The position numbers and the translations under genes are program-made. The notes beneath the pieces were generated by a model that had not been told where the DNA came from, did not search any database, and was given only the letters and a program-made list of their open reading frames with translations. A stretch of DNA of 64,000 nt. Origin: Monarcha castaneiventris obscurior. Lineage: Eukaryota; Chordata; Aves; Passeriformes; Monarchidae. The stretch lies in assembly GCA_026261815.1 (NCBI GenBank), contig JAMPIT010000269.1, positions 1,054,001-1,118,000 of the forward strand, in the 5' to 3' direction. Of this stretch, positions 1 to 12,055 are shown in pieces (the first letter of the stretch is position 1; the number at the start of each line of letters is the position of its first letter).

Positions 1-1574
1 CCAACACCAAACCCCACCTATTTATTCTTTAGCATCTCAGAAGTTATTATGTAAAAAGGACTCAATTTTCAAACAACTCTGAAAGATTGCATTTAACGAA
101 CTATCAATTAAAATTTGTCTAATTCAAGCCTGAATCTACCAGGAAAAATTGAACTGACACCTCTTAAATGAGACCTGGAGCATCAAACTAGAAAGTCCCC
201 CAAAACTCACCTGCAAATGGATTAACGAAGCACTGTGAGCTTTAATTGCAAAAGGAGTAATTCCAGAACCTGCCAGGAATAAAGGGGTGCTGAGCCCCTT
301 CCCAGCCAGGCAGGACCCTGAAGAGGTCCCAGACTCTTTTAGTGCCACCAAATGTCCCCAGAGCCCCCTGGGCAGAGCAGGAGGTTCTGGCACAGCCCGT
401 TCCTGTGGGGACAGGGAAAGGAGGAGGAGAGGAAAAGCTTCTCTCCCTGCCTGTGTTTGTTTCTTGCTGTGCTTTGAGGCCATTTGGTTGCTGACTCAAA
501 TCCTGCAACCCTTCTGTTGTGACAGGAGGCAACACTGCAGAGAAAACTCCTGGTTACAAACACCAGGGACTAATTTAAACCAAACTGAATAAATCCCAAT
601 CTGGGCTCTGCTAAGGAGCTTTCCGCTTTTTTACTTTTTTTTTTTTTCCCTCTTCTGAGATATCAATTGGATTTATTTTATTTTATTCCAATACTTACCT
701 TCAGACTATTTTCCCTTATTTTGTTTTTGGGGTTGTTTTTTGCCTTCAAAAGAAAGGAAATTAAATTAATTCACCAACAGCCACTCGCAGATGCAAACCT
801 CAACTCATGGTCAGTGCCCAAAGTCCTACAGAAAGCTTTGTTAGAAAAGCACTCAAATAAATCACAGGCTCTTAAAAATGCATTCAGAGTTCAAATGCAT
901 TCATTCAGACCTTTAAAGCAGGTCCTTCAAAGAGCTGGGTTCCGAAATCCCGATTTTTGTCTGGGATCTCGTGGTGGGACAGGCTGGGCTGTGCAGGAAG
1001 GCTCGGAGTTCTCCATCACCTGCTCCAAGGGTGATTTCCCACCAGAATTAGTGGGAAGGGCACTGAAGGGCAGCCACTAAAATCAGAGAGAGATGGAAAA
1101 AAATACCCCCGCCTTTGTGGGAGTGTGAAAAAATCAAATATTGTCATTCAAAGCAACCCCCGTGCCCTGCAGGGAGGGCAGAGCCGGCTGGGCCTGCACT
1201 CGGGGACATCCCAGGACTTGCCAGGGACATTCCAGGGGCACCAAATCCCCACCCCAGGGCCAGGCTGTGCCCACAGCTCACCCTCAGCTCGGGCTGGTCC
1301 CAAACCCCGCTCTTAGTGGGGTGAGCAGCTCATTAAATCTTCCCGGCAAGGTGATTTTATTACCAGCTGCCAGGCCCAGAGATTTACTGCCCCATTCTTC
1401 ACCTGCCCTCTCCCTGCTGCTTATTCCTTTGTATTTGTTAATGGCCTTTTCTCGTGTTATATAATCCTGTCAGGAGTGTGAAAATGTCTCTCAGGACTGC
1501 TCATGGGGTGTAAATCACCCGGCCCGTGGCGCTGACAGCGCTGAGTGTTGGTGGCAGGAGCCCCGGCCTGTCCT

Positions 1575-1750
1575 CCAGTAATTGTCAGCACATGATAAGA
1601 AAGTGTAAGATTTAATAAGGTCATAAAGCAGAATGGCAGGAGCCGGGCTGATCGCTATTTTTTTCATTAACATTCAGAAAATCTGGGTTCGGTGGGACAA
1701 TAAATTACAGCAGCTGAGCAGAAATGACCCATTTGATTATTCAAGACTTT
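1575..1750. promoter_or_regulatory. Candidate conserved non-coding block (AT-rich)
   Basis: This stretch changes from GC-rich surroundings to AT-rich unique sequence with TAATAAGGTCATAAA-like words, ATTAACATT and TAAATTAC, the kind of composition seen in vertebrate enhancers with homeodomain sites. It holds no tandem repeat and no plausible exon. The call rests on composition only; alignment with chicken and other birds would decide it. Confidence 0.2.
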
Positions 1751-2972
1751 CCAGGAGCGCGGCGGAAGCAGCAGGGCCGGGAGCACCTCTGCCATTCCCA
1801 CAGCAAAAAAATTCCTCTGTGCCCTCAAAGCTCTGCTCCCCGAGCCACAGAACCGCGCTCTGGAGGGGGAGAAGAGAGGCTTTGCAGCTGATTTAGCTCT
1901 GAAAGGAGTGAAAGCAAATATTCCCATCACATCTGGTGGCAAAGAGCTCAGCGCTGACTGCCAGGTTCCAGCGAGCTCCCATCGCAGAGCCCCGAACCAA
2001 CGCCAGTAAAGGAAAATTTTAGAAAGTTCAAAACAGAAAAATAGAGGTTCTGCCTTCCCCACACAAACATTTTCCCCTCAGAGCAGTCACAGCTCCCCTT
2101 TCTTTGGTGCCATCGTGTCCTTAAGCTCGGGGCAGCTTCTGAAGCCACATCTGGACACAAACTGACCTCAGCCCCCAGCCCTTCCCTGGGAAGCTGCAGC
2201 TTCCCCCACACCCCACGAGGTCCCGGCCCTTCCCGAACCACTGCTGTCACTCCTGTGAGGACTGGGACGTCTTGGGCTAAAAAATCCGATTTTTAAAGGT
2301 GCTAATTAGCAGCTGAGCTCTTCCGAGAAATGTCACCCCGTTTGTGGGTGACAAACACCTCTGAGAGCAGGACCCTCGATTCCCTCATCCCCATTTCGTG
2401 GATGTACAGATAAATTTTCCCCCTCATTACCTGGAATCGTTCGGGTTTCCTGCTCAGACACTTGCCCACGGCTAGCAATTATTTACTGCTCATTATCACG
2501 GTCTCCTGTCAGATTCAGGGAGCTGGGACTGAGCAGAAAACAAGGAACAGAGATCCCGGGCTTATGGAAACACCAACAACATTAAAATGCAAGGGAAGAA
2601 GAAGTACCTTAAGCTCCTGCTCGATTTACAAACTTCCCGAGGAGTGACAACCGTTCCTGAAAGGATTTGTTTCCATCAGACCAATTTAAGGGGCTGTGAC
2701 AGTGCTGAACCATCTGCATTTAACACTGATGGGGAAAGAACTTCACAGTTTTGCTTCGTAGAAAGTCAATTAAAATTTGACTTTGGGAAGGTGCTGTGAT
2801 TTCCTTCCCTGCATCCTGTCCTTCACTAATTATTTCTCTGTTTAATTCTCCCTGCCAGGGAACGCGCTCGGAGCTCTCTGCAAACAGGAGGCTCATTAAA
2901 GCCCTGCTCCGGAGTTCACGGAGATTACAGATGTGCACCAAAGAATGGATGCTGCTCTTTAAAAAGTGCATT

Positions 2973-2996
2973 CCCCCCCCCCCCCCCCCCCCCCCC
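2973..2996. repeat. Poly-C tract, 24 bases
   Basis: An uninterrupted run of 24 C lies between a T/A-rich stretch and GATTCTCC. The complementary strand is a run of 24 G, able in principle to form a G-quadruplex, and the C strand could form an i-motif. Length in an assembly is unreliable for such homopolymers. Confidence 0.95.
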
Positions 2997-4860
2997 GATT
3001 CTCCTTGAAGAATGAGTTCCACCCTGGCTCATTTTCCTAAACAGCTGATGAGTCCCTTAGGAAATATCCCAGACAAACAGGGCCCATTTTTCCCCGTGCT
3101 TATTTCAATCCCCAGTACCCGGTGCTGTTAGAGATGCAGAAGGGGAACGAGGCAGCTGAGGTTGTTATTGGGGACCCTGCTGGAGGGACGAGGGGCTGCC
3201 AGGGCAGGAGCCTCGCCTCGGGCTAGCTGGAACTGGAATTTTGGGGGTAAATTAACCACTGGATGTGAGCCCAGATGGGAAATGCTGCCTGTGCCCTGCA
3301 GGGCTGGAAATGTCTTCTGACATTAATCCAGAAAGGGGAGGGGGAGGTACCTGGGCAGAGCAGGGAACACCTGGAATAAGAACCTTCCTTGAGTTCCTGA
3401 CAGGCCAAGGGGATGCTCCTGCTGCCTCTGGATACTCTGCACGAGGAATTTAACAACTCCTTCCATCCTTCCCAACACTTCCAGGATTCTTTTTTTGTCA
3501 CTAACCAGGGAAATCACCTCATTATCCCCATTATATTCCTAACAGCACCGGGAACGTTCTGAGGTGTTTCACAGAGCAGTTTAAAAACCAAGCCCAGTCC
3601 CCCAAGCTGAGAAACACCAGAGAAAAGTTTAAATTAATGGTTTTTACTCCCTCCCCAACAGTTGAGTTTGTGGGAAGCCTTCACTGGGCTGGACGTGGGG
3701 AGAGGCTGGTGCCAGGCAAAGTCACATCGGATCAGGGCTCCAGGAGAACTCGGGAACGAGACAGCCACAGCTCCTTCTGCTCCCACCCTGCCTCTAATTC
3801 CCCTCCCTGTGTGGGTGCAAACCTCGTGGTGCTGTCACAAGCGGCCCCAGCGCTGAACTCTGCCTTGTCAGGACAACTTCATCGCTCAGAAACGCTTCAG
3901 CCACAACCAAAGGCGGCTTATGAAAGATTGATTCCTCACAGTGCATTGACCTTTCCTCCGAGGCCTTTTGTTCAAATTAAAGCAAACCCATCCTGGAAAT
4001 CCTAGCATTAATTGTTAATATTCCAGGCTCCTGAAACACGGGGTCCTGGAGGAGCAGAGACCCAGGGCTGGCAGAGTGAGACAGCACGGCAGGAATTAAA
4101 GGCAATCAGCAGAGCCTAAACATGTTCATTCTCACCCTCAGACCTTTAATGGCAGAGGGAATGGCTCTGTCCCTGCCCGCAGGACAAACCCCAGCTGCTG
4201 ATCCCGGCTGGTGGCTGCACAGGATTGTCCAAATCAGAACCCCTGAGCACATCCAGGCACACCAGAGTCAGAATTTGCCAGGCCTCTAGTGCTGTAAAGC
4301 CAGTTCTGGATGCCAGGAGAAATCCAGCAGGTTTCCCTGCAACAGCTCTGAAGACAGGCAGGAAATGCTGAGAGGATGTCACAGCTTCCCAGTGTCTGCA
4401 GTTACCCTCTGTGACTCCCAACGTGCTCACTCCAATGTTTGATTGTAATGAATCCGTTCAGGAGTTATTAAAATCACTGTCCCTCCTGCCAGACAGGAGA
4501 GTGGCTTCACTCAAAGACGAGATTTCAGCTCAAGGCCAGGGGCTGCAGCTCGAGCAGCAGAGAATGAGCTCTGTGACGCTTTAACCTGGCATGGAGAGGG
4601 TTCCATGTGGGAGAAGCCCAAAGGACAGCCCGGGACCAGGAATGGCCGGGAAATCCGGACTCTCTGAAGGGGCACGAGCTGAACTCTGCTCCGGGAAGGG
4701 GGAGAAGGACTCGGGCTGGGATAAAGAAAAGACAATTAATTGCTCTGGTTCCTGCACGGTGCCCGCTGGTGAGCTTGTCACAGCCGCAAGGAAATGCAAC
4801 ACAAAACAGGGGGTTTGGGGTTTTTTTTCCCTCTCCCAAGCACCACGTCGTTGACACCCA

Positions 4861-5420
4861 TTTAAATATTCAGCAGGGCGAGCGTTCCGCCGTTCGGTCT
4901 CATCCCAACGTGGAAGCACGGGCTGAGCTCGCCCCTCAGATTTCCCAGCAGCGATGCCACGAGCCTGGTGTGAGCTGAACATTCGCGATAAGCAAACCTC
5001 CTCCTGCTGCTAGGGGGCCGAGAGCTGAGCGCCTCGATTTTCCGAGCGGCTGCAGCTCCCAGCCCTCTGCAGGGCCCGAAACCCGCCTGGCTGCACCGGG
5101 GCTCCCTCATTGCCCAAATTCTGCCCCGGCACCGCTCGGAAACAGCCCGAGAACGCTCAGGGCTGGGCTGGCCCCAGGAGCGGGGCTGGGCAGGGAGAGC
5201 GGCTTCTGTGACACCCCAAATGCCGGGGACACAGAAGATCCCTGCACCCAGAACAAGGCGCGGCGCTCCTGCTGTAACCCAGGCGCAGGAAAACACCATT
5301 TCTGCCCCCGGAATCATTCATCACTGCCCGTGTCCCCGGAGGGGCTGTCACCGCTGCTCCGGGCTGGCAGCTGGCGGAGGGGGAGGCACAGGGGGGATGC
5401 AGAGGGGACGGGGGAGAAGC
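4861..5420. promoter_or_regulatory. Orphan CpG island
   Basis: I count 40 CpG dinucleotides in these 560 bases, at roughly 60 percent GC. That is an observed/expected ratio near 0.7-0.75 by hand estimate, well above the CpG-poor surroundings and above the usual island threshold of 0.6. The 5' edge follows a TATA-like AT stretch (TTTAAATATT at 4,861-4,870), after which CpGs come densely (five within about 20 bases). Islands of this type are usually unmethylated and act as promoters of coding or long non-coding RNAs, or as distal regulatory islands. No first exon could be recognised on either strand; frames running through the island are long only because GC-rich DNA has few stop codons. Confidence 0.6.
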
Positions 5421-6112
5421 TGCCAAGGAGACGTAATAAATTCATTTTCCCAACACAGGACCAAGCTTGGCTTTAAATGTCAAGTGCTGGATTAGCAGCT
5501 GTGGGGGAACAAATCTCTGTTTCAGCCTCTGGAATCAAAGTCGATTGGGCCAACTAAAAGGCTGGAGGAGGTGGCACCTGGGAGTGAATATGGAAAGGAT
5601 TTCAGGGGTAGCATCTTCTCCCCTGCCCCGAAATTCGGGTAAAAATGTTGCCCTGCAGAGGCTCAGCTTGGTCCTTTCTATCCTTGTCCCTTCCCTGTCC
5701 TTGAATTTCTCCTTCCAGGTGAAAGTGAAGAGCCTGGAGCTTTGCAGAGCCGACTGCTGGTCCCAGCGCAGCACCGAGCCCGGCCCGAGGCGATGCTGCT
5801 CCGCACGCAGCAAATGCCAAGAAAATTAAAACTTTCTTCCTTTCTTCCTTAATTCTTTTTTTTTTTTTTCCCCCATTGAAATTCAACATCCACTCCAGCG
5901 AAGCTCTCTGCTGCTGGGTGACCTTTGTGTGACATTTGCTTTGCTGGGAGCACCAGGAGGGACCAGCCCAGCCCCGGGCAGGGAGGGAAGGACTGGGGTG
6001 AGCTGGGGGTGCGGGGAGGATCCTGGAATCACATCCCGGACACAAGGACAAAGCTCTGCCTGCCGGGTTTGCCGAGCGTTTGTCACCGCACCGGCACAGC
6101 TCCAGGGTCCCG

Positions 6113-6164
6113 GGATTCTGGGATCAGGGCACCTCCCTGGATTCTGGGATCAGGGCACCTCCCC
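6113..6164. repeat. 26-bp direct tandem duplication
   Basis: Two adjacent copies of a 26-base unit containing ATTCTGGGATCAGGGCACCT. The copies differ only at the last bases (CCCT against CCCC). The near identity points to a recent slippage or unequal exchange event. Confidence 0.85.
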
Positions 6165-6174
6165 GGGGGCACCA

Positions 6175-6300
6175 AATAAAAGTGACAACGGTTTAGCACA
6201 GGTGCCAAAAAAGAGTCACCTTACAGCTTATCGGCTTTGTATGTTTAATATATTTAACCTCTATTTATTCTGCTTCCAAACTCTTAATGCCAATAATTGA
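6175..6300. promoter_or_regulatory. Candidate conserved non-coding block (AT-rich)
   Basis: Unique AT-rich sequence with GTTTAATATATTTAACC, CTATTTATTC and CCAATAATTGATT words, bordered by GC-rich DNA. These resemble MEF2/homeodomain-type AT cores. No coding potential is apparent. The call is composition-based and needs cross-species alignment. Confidence 0.22.
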
Positions 6301-8140
6301 TTCCTCCTGCTGAAAGCTGGAAGGAGGTAAAAAGCACACGAGTGGTAGAGCAAACCCCAGCAGAGCCATCCATGAAACAACAGAGAGGAAAATAATCCAC
6401 TTTCCAAACTTTCATAAGGCATAAATGGGTCGGTGTTTGGATAAGTTCTGCAGGATTCTTGATCAAAAAAAAAAATATAATTAGAAAATGAAACCTTTCT
6501 AGCAGTTAGCTCGCACAGTCTGGGGGTTTAAAATACTTTTGTAAATAGAATTATCTGCTTCAGAGACATTAAACCCACCAGTGGAATCTCTTGCGTTACC
6601 ACATCGTGAACATCTGACCTCCAACACGGGGAAATAATGAAAAATTAATGGATCCAGATGTGCCAACCCTGCCAATGGCAGATGTTCATTTTACACACCA
6701 TTTAGAAATCCCCAGTGCATTGGAGTACATGAGGATAAAACGGTGGAATAATGGGAAGAGAGGGAACAGTGCTGGGGAGTGAAATCTGCACCTTCCCCGG
6801 GGGTGGAAATGCAGGGAAGGGCAGGAGATCACACCGAGAACGTGTCCCCTTTTCATGGCAGCAGCCCTAACTCAGGGACTTCTCTCAGGACACTGCTGGG
6901 GTTGTCCCCTACACCTTCATCCAATCATTCCCAAAGGTGCCAGCACAAAGAACAAGTGGCAAAGAGTTTGAAGGCACAAAACACAGTCAGAACTCACCCC
7001 CAGCAGGAATTTGCCAGCCTGGATCCATTCCTCTGCCATGAACGACTATTTCTCTTTCTTTCTCCTTTTGCTTCTGGAGCTTTTGTCCTCTTAGAGATTA
7101 TTTTTGCCTCTTTTCTGCCCGTCCCACCTGGCACTGACCCCTTAATGAGGTCCAGATGGAACTGTCCCTCCTCAGCTCTGCCTGTCCTGCCTGAGGTTTT
7201 CACTGTGATGCTTTAGGTTTTAACTTTCATGTTTTTCAAACCCTGCACTGCTTAGTGTGTAACTCTGGAGTTCCTCGTGGCCTGTTAATTTCTGCTCTCT
7301 CGTGCTGGGTAGACAAAACAAAGCATCAACTGCACCACAACCCCACAAATGCCCCTGTATTTAGGAGGGATCAGCTGTTCCATCCCTGAGGTTCTGCACA
7401 GAGTTCTTGCAACCAAACAACACATCCCTGAACAGAAAAGCCTTGGAAAAGCTGCTGCTGGCAGCATTCAGGTGTCCAGGGGCATTCCCAACCCCTTCCC
7501 CGCGCTGCTGCAACCCCTTCCACCCTCCCTGGGAGTCTGGGGCTGCCCAGGACCATCTGTGGATGTGATCCTGAACAGTTTGTCCCAGCAGGCTCTGAGA
7601 GCCCTCGCTGGGAGCCTGTTTGTGCTCCGTGCTTTGATAACAAACCCGGGAGCAGGGAGGGGACACGGGAGCTGGCGGTGTTTGAAGATCAGCTCAGTGC
7701 TCAAGCTCAGCCTTGCAGCAGCAATCCCAGCTCGGTGCCTTTGATTTGCACACAGGTGACAAAGGCACAGCTCTATTGACCAGGCAGGATCGATTAAAGC
7801 CCTGCATGGAAATGTTCTCTGGGGCCCTCTGGCTTCCCCTTGGAGGGTGTGAGGTGCTGCAGATCCATCCTGGTGGCAGAACACATCCGGTTCCTGCTGC
7901 ATCTGGGTCAGCATCCACCCCGGAGCGAGCTCTCAAATCATCTCAGCCGCTGCTGCAGATCCCCACACAGACCCCAGACAGCACAGGGAGCCTTCTGCCC
8001 AGCCCCGGGCCGAATCAAGAGGAGAAAAATCGGCATTGAAAGGGAAAGAACCAAACCTGAGTTCAGTGCTTGGAGAGGGAAACTGCTGAGGCCTCCCTGT
8101 TTCATTCCCAGCTCCAGGAGTGCAGGGGCAGGGGCTGGGT

Positions 8141-8292
8141 GTGGGCTGGATGCTGGGGCACTGGGCTGGATGCAGGGGCACAGGGCAGGGTGTGGGGGCA
8201 CTGGGCTGGGTGTGGGGGCACAGGGCAGGGTGTGGGGGCACTGGGCTGGGTGTGGGGGCACTGGGCAGGGTGTGGGGGCACTGGGCAGGGTG
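8141..8292. repeat. 20-bp G-rich minisatellite, about 7.6 copies
   Basis: The unit is close to CTGGGCTGGGTGTGGGGGCA. Variants alternate CTGGGCTGGG, CAGGGCAGGG and CTGGGCAGGG, and the array is preceded by degenerate copies with GGATGC. The plus strand carries closely spaced GGG runs separated by 2-4 bases, which satisfies the canonical G-quadruplex pattern repeatedly. Open frames through the array on both strands are by-products of the repeat. Confidence 0.95.
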
Positions 8293-8761
8293 CTGCTGTG
8301 ATTTTCCTCTGTAAAACACCCCCCGACAAACACCTAAGGCAGGACAGAGCCAGGGCTGCAGCGTGGGCACCGCTGCCTGCCCAAGGTCGGGCCTCTCCCC
8401 TGTGGCACAGCGGGGCTGGGCTCGCAGCAGCCACGGGAGTGCCTTGTCCTGCTCGAGAGGAGCCCCAGAGCTGAGCGGACGGAGGCACACGCAGTGCCCG
8501 AGCCACCACCCCGGGGGCACAGGGGGTTTGTGGGGACAGCGGCCTGGGCTGCCCTGGGAAGGCTCATCCCGCCCTGTGCTGCTCGCTCAGCATTCAGCAG
8601 GTGGACACGAACTGCAGAGACTTTATTTACCCACTTTATGGGCAATAACACAAAGATTTATCCATCCCCAGAGGGGGAAAAAAAACCGAAAAGAAAAAAA
8701 AAGCCCAATTTCTCAGCTGAGATTGGAGAGAAATAGGGAAGGGGCAAATCCTCGGAGCACA

Positions 8762-8885
8762 AACAGATTGCACTATTTATATATGAAAATGTTTTCTGCA
8801 TCTATAAACTTACCGTGCCCAAGCACTTTAATTAATTGCAGGGGTTGCCATGGTAACCTCCCTAACTCAATTATAGCTCTGCAGA
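8762..8885. promoter_or_regulatory. Candidate enhancer block containing an X-box
   Basis: An AT-rich island (TATTTATATATG, TAATTAATTG, CTCAATTATAG) lies inside GC-rich DNA and contains the perfect X-box at 8,844-8,857. The homeodomain-type TAATTAATT core sits 6-7 bases upstream of the X-box. The arrangement resembles a compact vertebrate enhancer, but this is inference from motifs. Confidence 0.35.
8844..8857. promoter_or_regulatory. RFX-family X-box, perfect dyad match
   Basis: GTTGCCATGGTAAC matches the X-box consensus GTNRCC-N(0-3)-RGYAAC at every position, with a two-base spacer. It is also nearly a full palindrome. RFX factors (RFX1-4 dimers) bind such sites, often at ciliary and neuronal genes. 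No gene start is visible nearby, so any role would be distal. Confidence 0.6.
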
Positions 8886-11800
8886 GAGGTGAGTGTGCTT
8901 GTGCCAGAGCAGGTACCTGGTGCTGGGGCTGCAGTGGGGAGCAGCTCCCACCGAAATGGGAGCACGGGGGGGTCTGGCAGGAGGGGCAAGGGCTGCTGCA
9001 GACCCGACCCCCAGCGTCCCAACAACTCCAGTTATTCCAGTTCCAACCCACTCCGCAGCCCTCCGAGGGATGACACAACGCGGGAGCACCGTCAACAGAT
9101 TGGTGCCAAACTGTCTGGCTGAGCACAGCTGATTTCCCTGGCTCCAGCAGCAGCATGACAGGTGGAGAGGAGATTTTGGGGAGAGAACTGCAGCTCCTGA
9201 CAGGCTGAGGGAGCCCCAGGGCCCCGGGTGAGGGGGACACAGCTCCCACGGAGGGACCTCAGCAAGTACAGCTCGGCTGCCCGGCCCTAAAGGTCTGCTC
9301 TGCTGCAGATCCTCCCTGTGACACTGCCAAATTCAGCCTCTTGTTTGTGCCTCAGCCCCCACCTGTAAGATCAGGGCAGCACCTCCTGGTTCCTAAACAA
9401 CTCAGGGACAAAAATTATCATCAGCTGCTCCAGCCGCGAACGGGCAAGGTCTGTGTGAAGGTTCCGATCAGATTAATGATCAATACCACAGAGGTTACTA
9501 TTCACTCCGAGCCTCACAAAGACCGAATTTCTTCCCTGCACCACATCAGACAAACCATCTGCATCACAATCAGCGTTCGCCTCCAGACAGCTCCAAAGCA
9601 GAGGCAATGACCCCTCTTTGTGCCACAGATCCCAGCGATCAACAGGAAAACAAAGGCAGGAAAAAGAGAAGGGAGAAGTGACATTTCCTCAGCGTTATCC
9701 CCTGCAATCTGTGCCATGATAACCTTTCCATCCATCATGAAAAGTCACCTGCCACGTGAACGGGCTCCATTCTCCCCACACCTGCTCTGCTCTTATCTTT
9801 GCTCCTCTGGCACCTCTTCCAGGACTCGTGGGACAAAAGGGACCCTGCCACTCCAGCTCACATATTGGTCACCCCTGTCCTGAATGTGGCTGTGGCAGGA
9901 TGCTCCTTTGCCCCTCTCCAGGTCCTGCCACTCGAGTTAAGTGTCCTTTTCTCCCATTTTGAATTAAATGCCTTGTTAGGTACCTCTAAAGGTGTCTCTG
10001 GTGAGACTCTGTGATATTTCTTCCGCTCTCTGCCCCCATCCTTCAAGGTCACGGACAGAGACTTCAGCTTGTTTCATAAAGGTTAAATGCAACTTCCAGA
10101 AGTGGAGCTTGAACTTTGGAGAGCGGAGGCAGAGAAAAAGCAGCCCCCTCAAGAGAATACAAATTGTTCTGTGAGCAGCGGTGAGTGGGGAGGATGGAGC
10201 AGCAGCTGGACAGAAAACAGCAGCTCCCATCCTGAGCAACAGCTTCATCTGTCTGTGCAAACCCACTGCTCCCTCCCTGCCTCCGCAGAGCAGGAACTTG
10301 CCAGAGGCTTTTTCTTTCAGCAGAGCCCCCACCAGCTGTGCCCGAGCTCCCCGAAGGATGCACAGAGTTAACTCCTCAGAGCTGCCATCTCCAGCCTGGC
10401 AGGCGAATGGACGCTCCCTCAAAGCCTCAGCGCTCAGAGCCTCAACTAAATTTGCTCTGCTCTTCGCCAGGCACCTTCAATCACAAATTCCTGCTCTCAT
10501 CCTCCTCGAGCTGGGATTAGCCCAGTTCAAAGGATCCCACCCTTCAGGAAAGGTTTTTATTTCATTTTTCATTCTGTTTTTTTTTCCTGTGCCCACCCAG
10601 TTTGCTGGGCTACCAACAGAGAACTGCACAAATGCCCAGGGTTTTATGCTCAGGGATGTGTTTCCCCCAGGCTGCCAGTGCCAGATTCCCTGAGGGAATC
10701 CTGCCCACAGCCCCAGTTTGTGGGTGCCCACCTGTGCAAATGCCCCCTCAAATGAGAGTCTGGAACAACAGAAATCCCAAACTTCTCCAGCTGAATCACA
10801 AATGACAGGTTTCATAGGGAGAAATTGGCCAAGCAGCTCCAGGTCTCCTAAGTGGGCCCCATTAAACTGAGGCTGGGTTTATAACACATCCAGAATTTTC
10901 TTCAGTCTGCCGAGGCTCTACAAGGCTCTATCTTTAAAAGTTTTTTGGGTTTTTTTTTGCTCCTCAGCGCTGTACTCACACAGTTGTGGTAACTGGATGT
11001 GATTTTTGCCTTGGCAGGGTTTGTGGAGGCCGAGGCTGGCAGGGAATTAATCCCTGGCTCCCTGGCAAAGCAGCAGCCTCTGGGGGCCGGGATTATCAAG
11101 GTTAGTTTAGCAGCAAGCTCTGCTCGAGCGCATCAGACATGACTGGACATCTCCAAGGGCCAGCCAGCGCTGCTGAGGAATTCCAAAAACATCCTCCTGC
11201 AAAGCACAGCCAGGGAGAGACATCCTGCTCTCCTCAGGCCGGTTTGCTTTAACCCCTCAGAGGCACAGCAAAGCTGTGGGGTGCAGCTGTTTCTGCAAGT
11301 TCGGGGATTACAATCTCTTGATTAAATTATACGAGATTTCTCCTTACCTCCAACTGATGGAATCACCCGTGAAAAGAGCTGCAGGATCTTTCCACAGAGG
11401 TTTAATTCCTATTTCTATGTGTAAATATATGTGTTGGAACAGGTTAAACAGATGGGTTAAAACAGGTGCAGAAGTGGTAAATCAGACACTTCCCTTTCCA
11501 GATCTCATTATTCAAGAGTGAGGGAGAGCAGTGGACCAGAAACAAAACTCGCAAAGCCCAGGACATGTTCTGTGCCATTTGCTCAGCAGCAGCAATCAGA
11601 CATCAAAATTCCAAACAGATAAAAAAGCAAAACCAAGCTCACACACTGAGAAAGTCCCACCTTTGCACGGATTTAAGGCAGGAAAATAAAAATTGACCTT
11701 GCTTCAAGGCATAAATCGACCTCTAATGGATTAGGATTTTTCCTGCGAGCAGGTCTTAATTAAGAACTGCACAAAATCACTTTGCAGCATCGCTGTGAGT

Positions 11801-12055
11801 GGCAGCCACTTCTGGGGAGTTATTAAATTAAAGTGCTGCTGACGGGATCAGGCCACTCCCGGGCCACCCACGGGATCAGCTCCATGCAGAGCTCCAGTGG
11901 CTCCCAGTCCTGGTGGGTTGGGAAAAACCAAAGGGGACAAACCCCCCCTGAGTGCCCTGCCCATCCATTCCCATGGTGTTCCCAGAGCTGTGCACCTGGG
12001 GAATTCTACAGATGTGGAATGAGGGGCGCAGGGCGCTGCTGGGGGCCAGGAATGA

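Larger units (their letters stand above)
1..4860. other. Unique non-coding sequence, no gene seen
   Basis: No exon, RNA gene or interspersed repeat could be supported on either strand. Open frames are short, overlap on both strands and lack protein-like composition. Low-complexity pieces include a run of 13 T at 635-647 with T-rich sequence to about 735, and the poly-C tract listed separately. An AT-rich stretch at about 1,575-1,750 is listed as a possible regulatory block. A strongly diverged old repeat could escape reading by eye. Confidence 0.6.
5421..8140. other. Unique non-coding sequence, no gene seen
   Basis: No gene is visible. Small features are a run of 14 T at 5,856-5,869, a 26-bp duplication at 6,113-6,164 and an AT-rich block near 6.2 kb, the latter two listed separately. 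A second AT-rich stretch at about 6,470-6,740 has no repeat signature. The rest is mixed-composition unique sequence. Confidence 0.6.
8293..12055. other. Unique non-coding sequence, no gene seen
   Basis: No exon or RNA gene could be supported. The notable item is the AT-rich X-box block near 8.8 kb, listed separately. GC-rich parts (8.3-8.6 and 8.9-9.3 kb) keep frames open on both strands without protein-like composition. The 9.3-9.7 kb and 10.9-11.8 kb parts are mixed unique sequence. Confidence 0.6.

Noticed and set aside
6339..6351. GAGTGGTAGAGC-like word resembling a tRNA A box
   Set aside because: No matching B box, no cloverleaf arms and no terminator at the right distance.
8363..9073. 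236-codon plus-strand open frame
   Set aside because: GTG start; it runs through GC-rich DNA into the AT-rich X-box block with no change expected of an exon edge.
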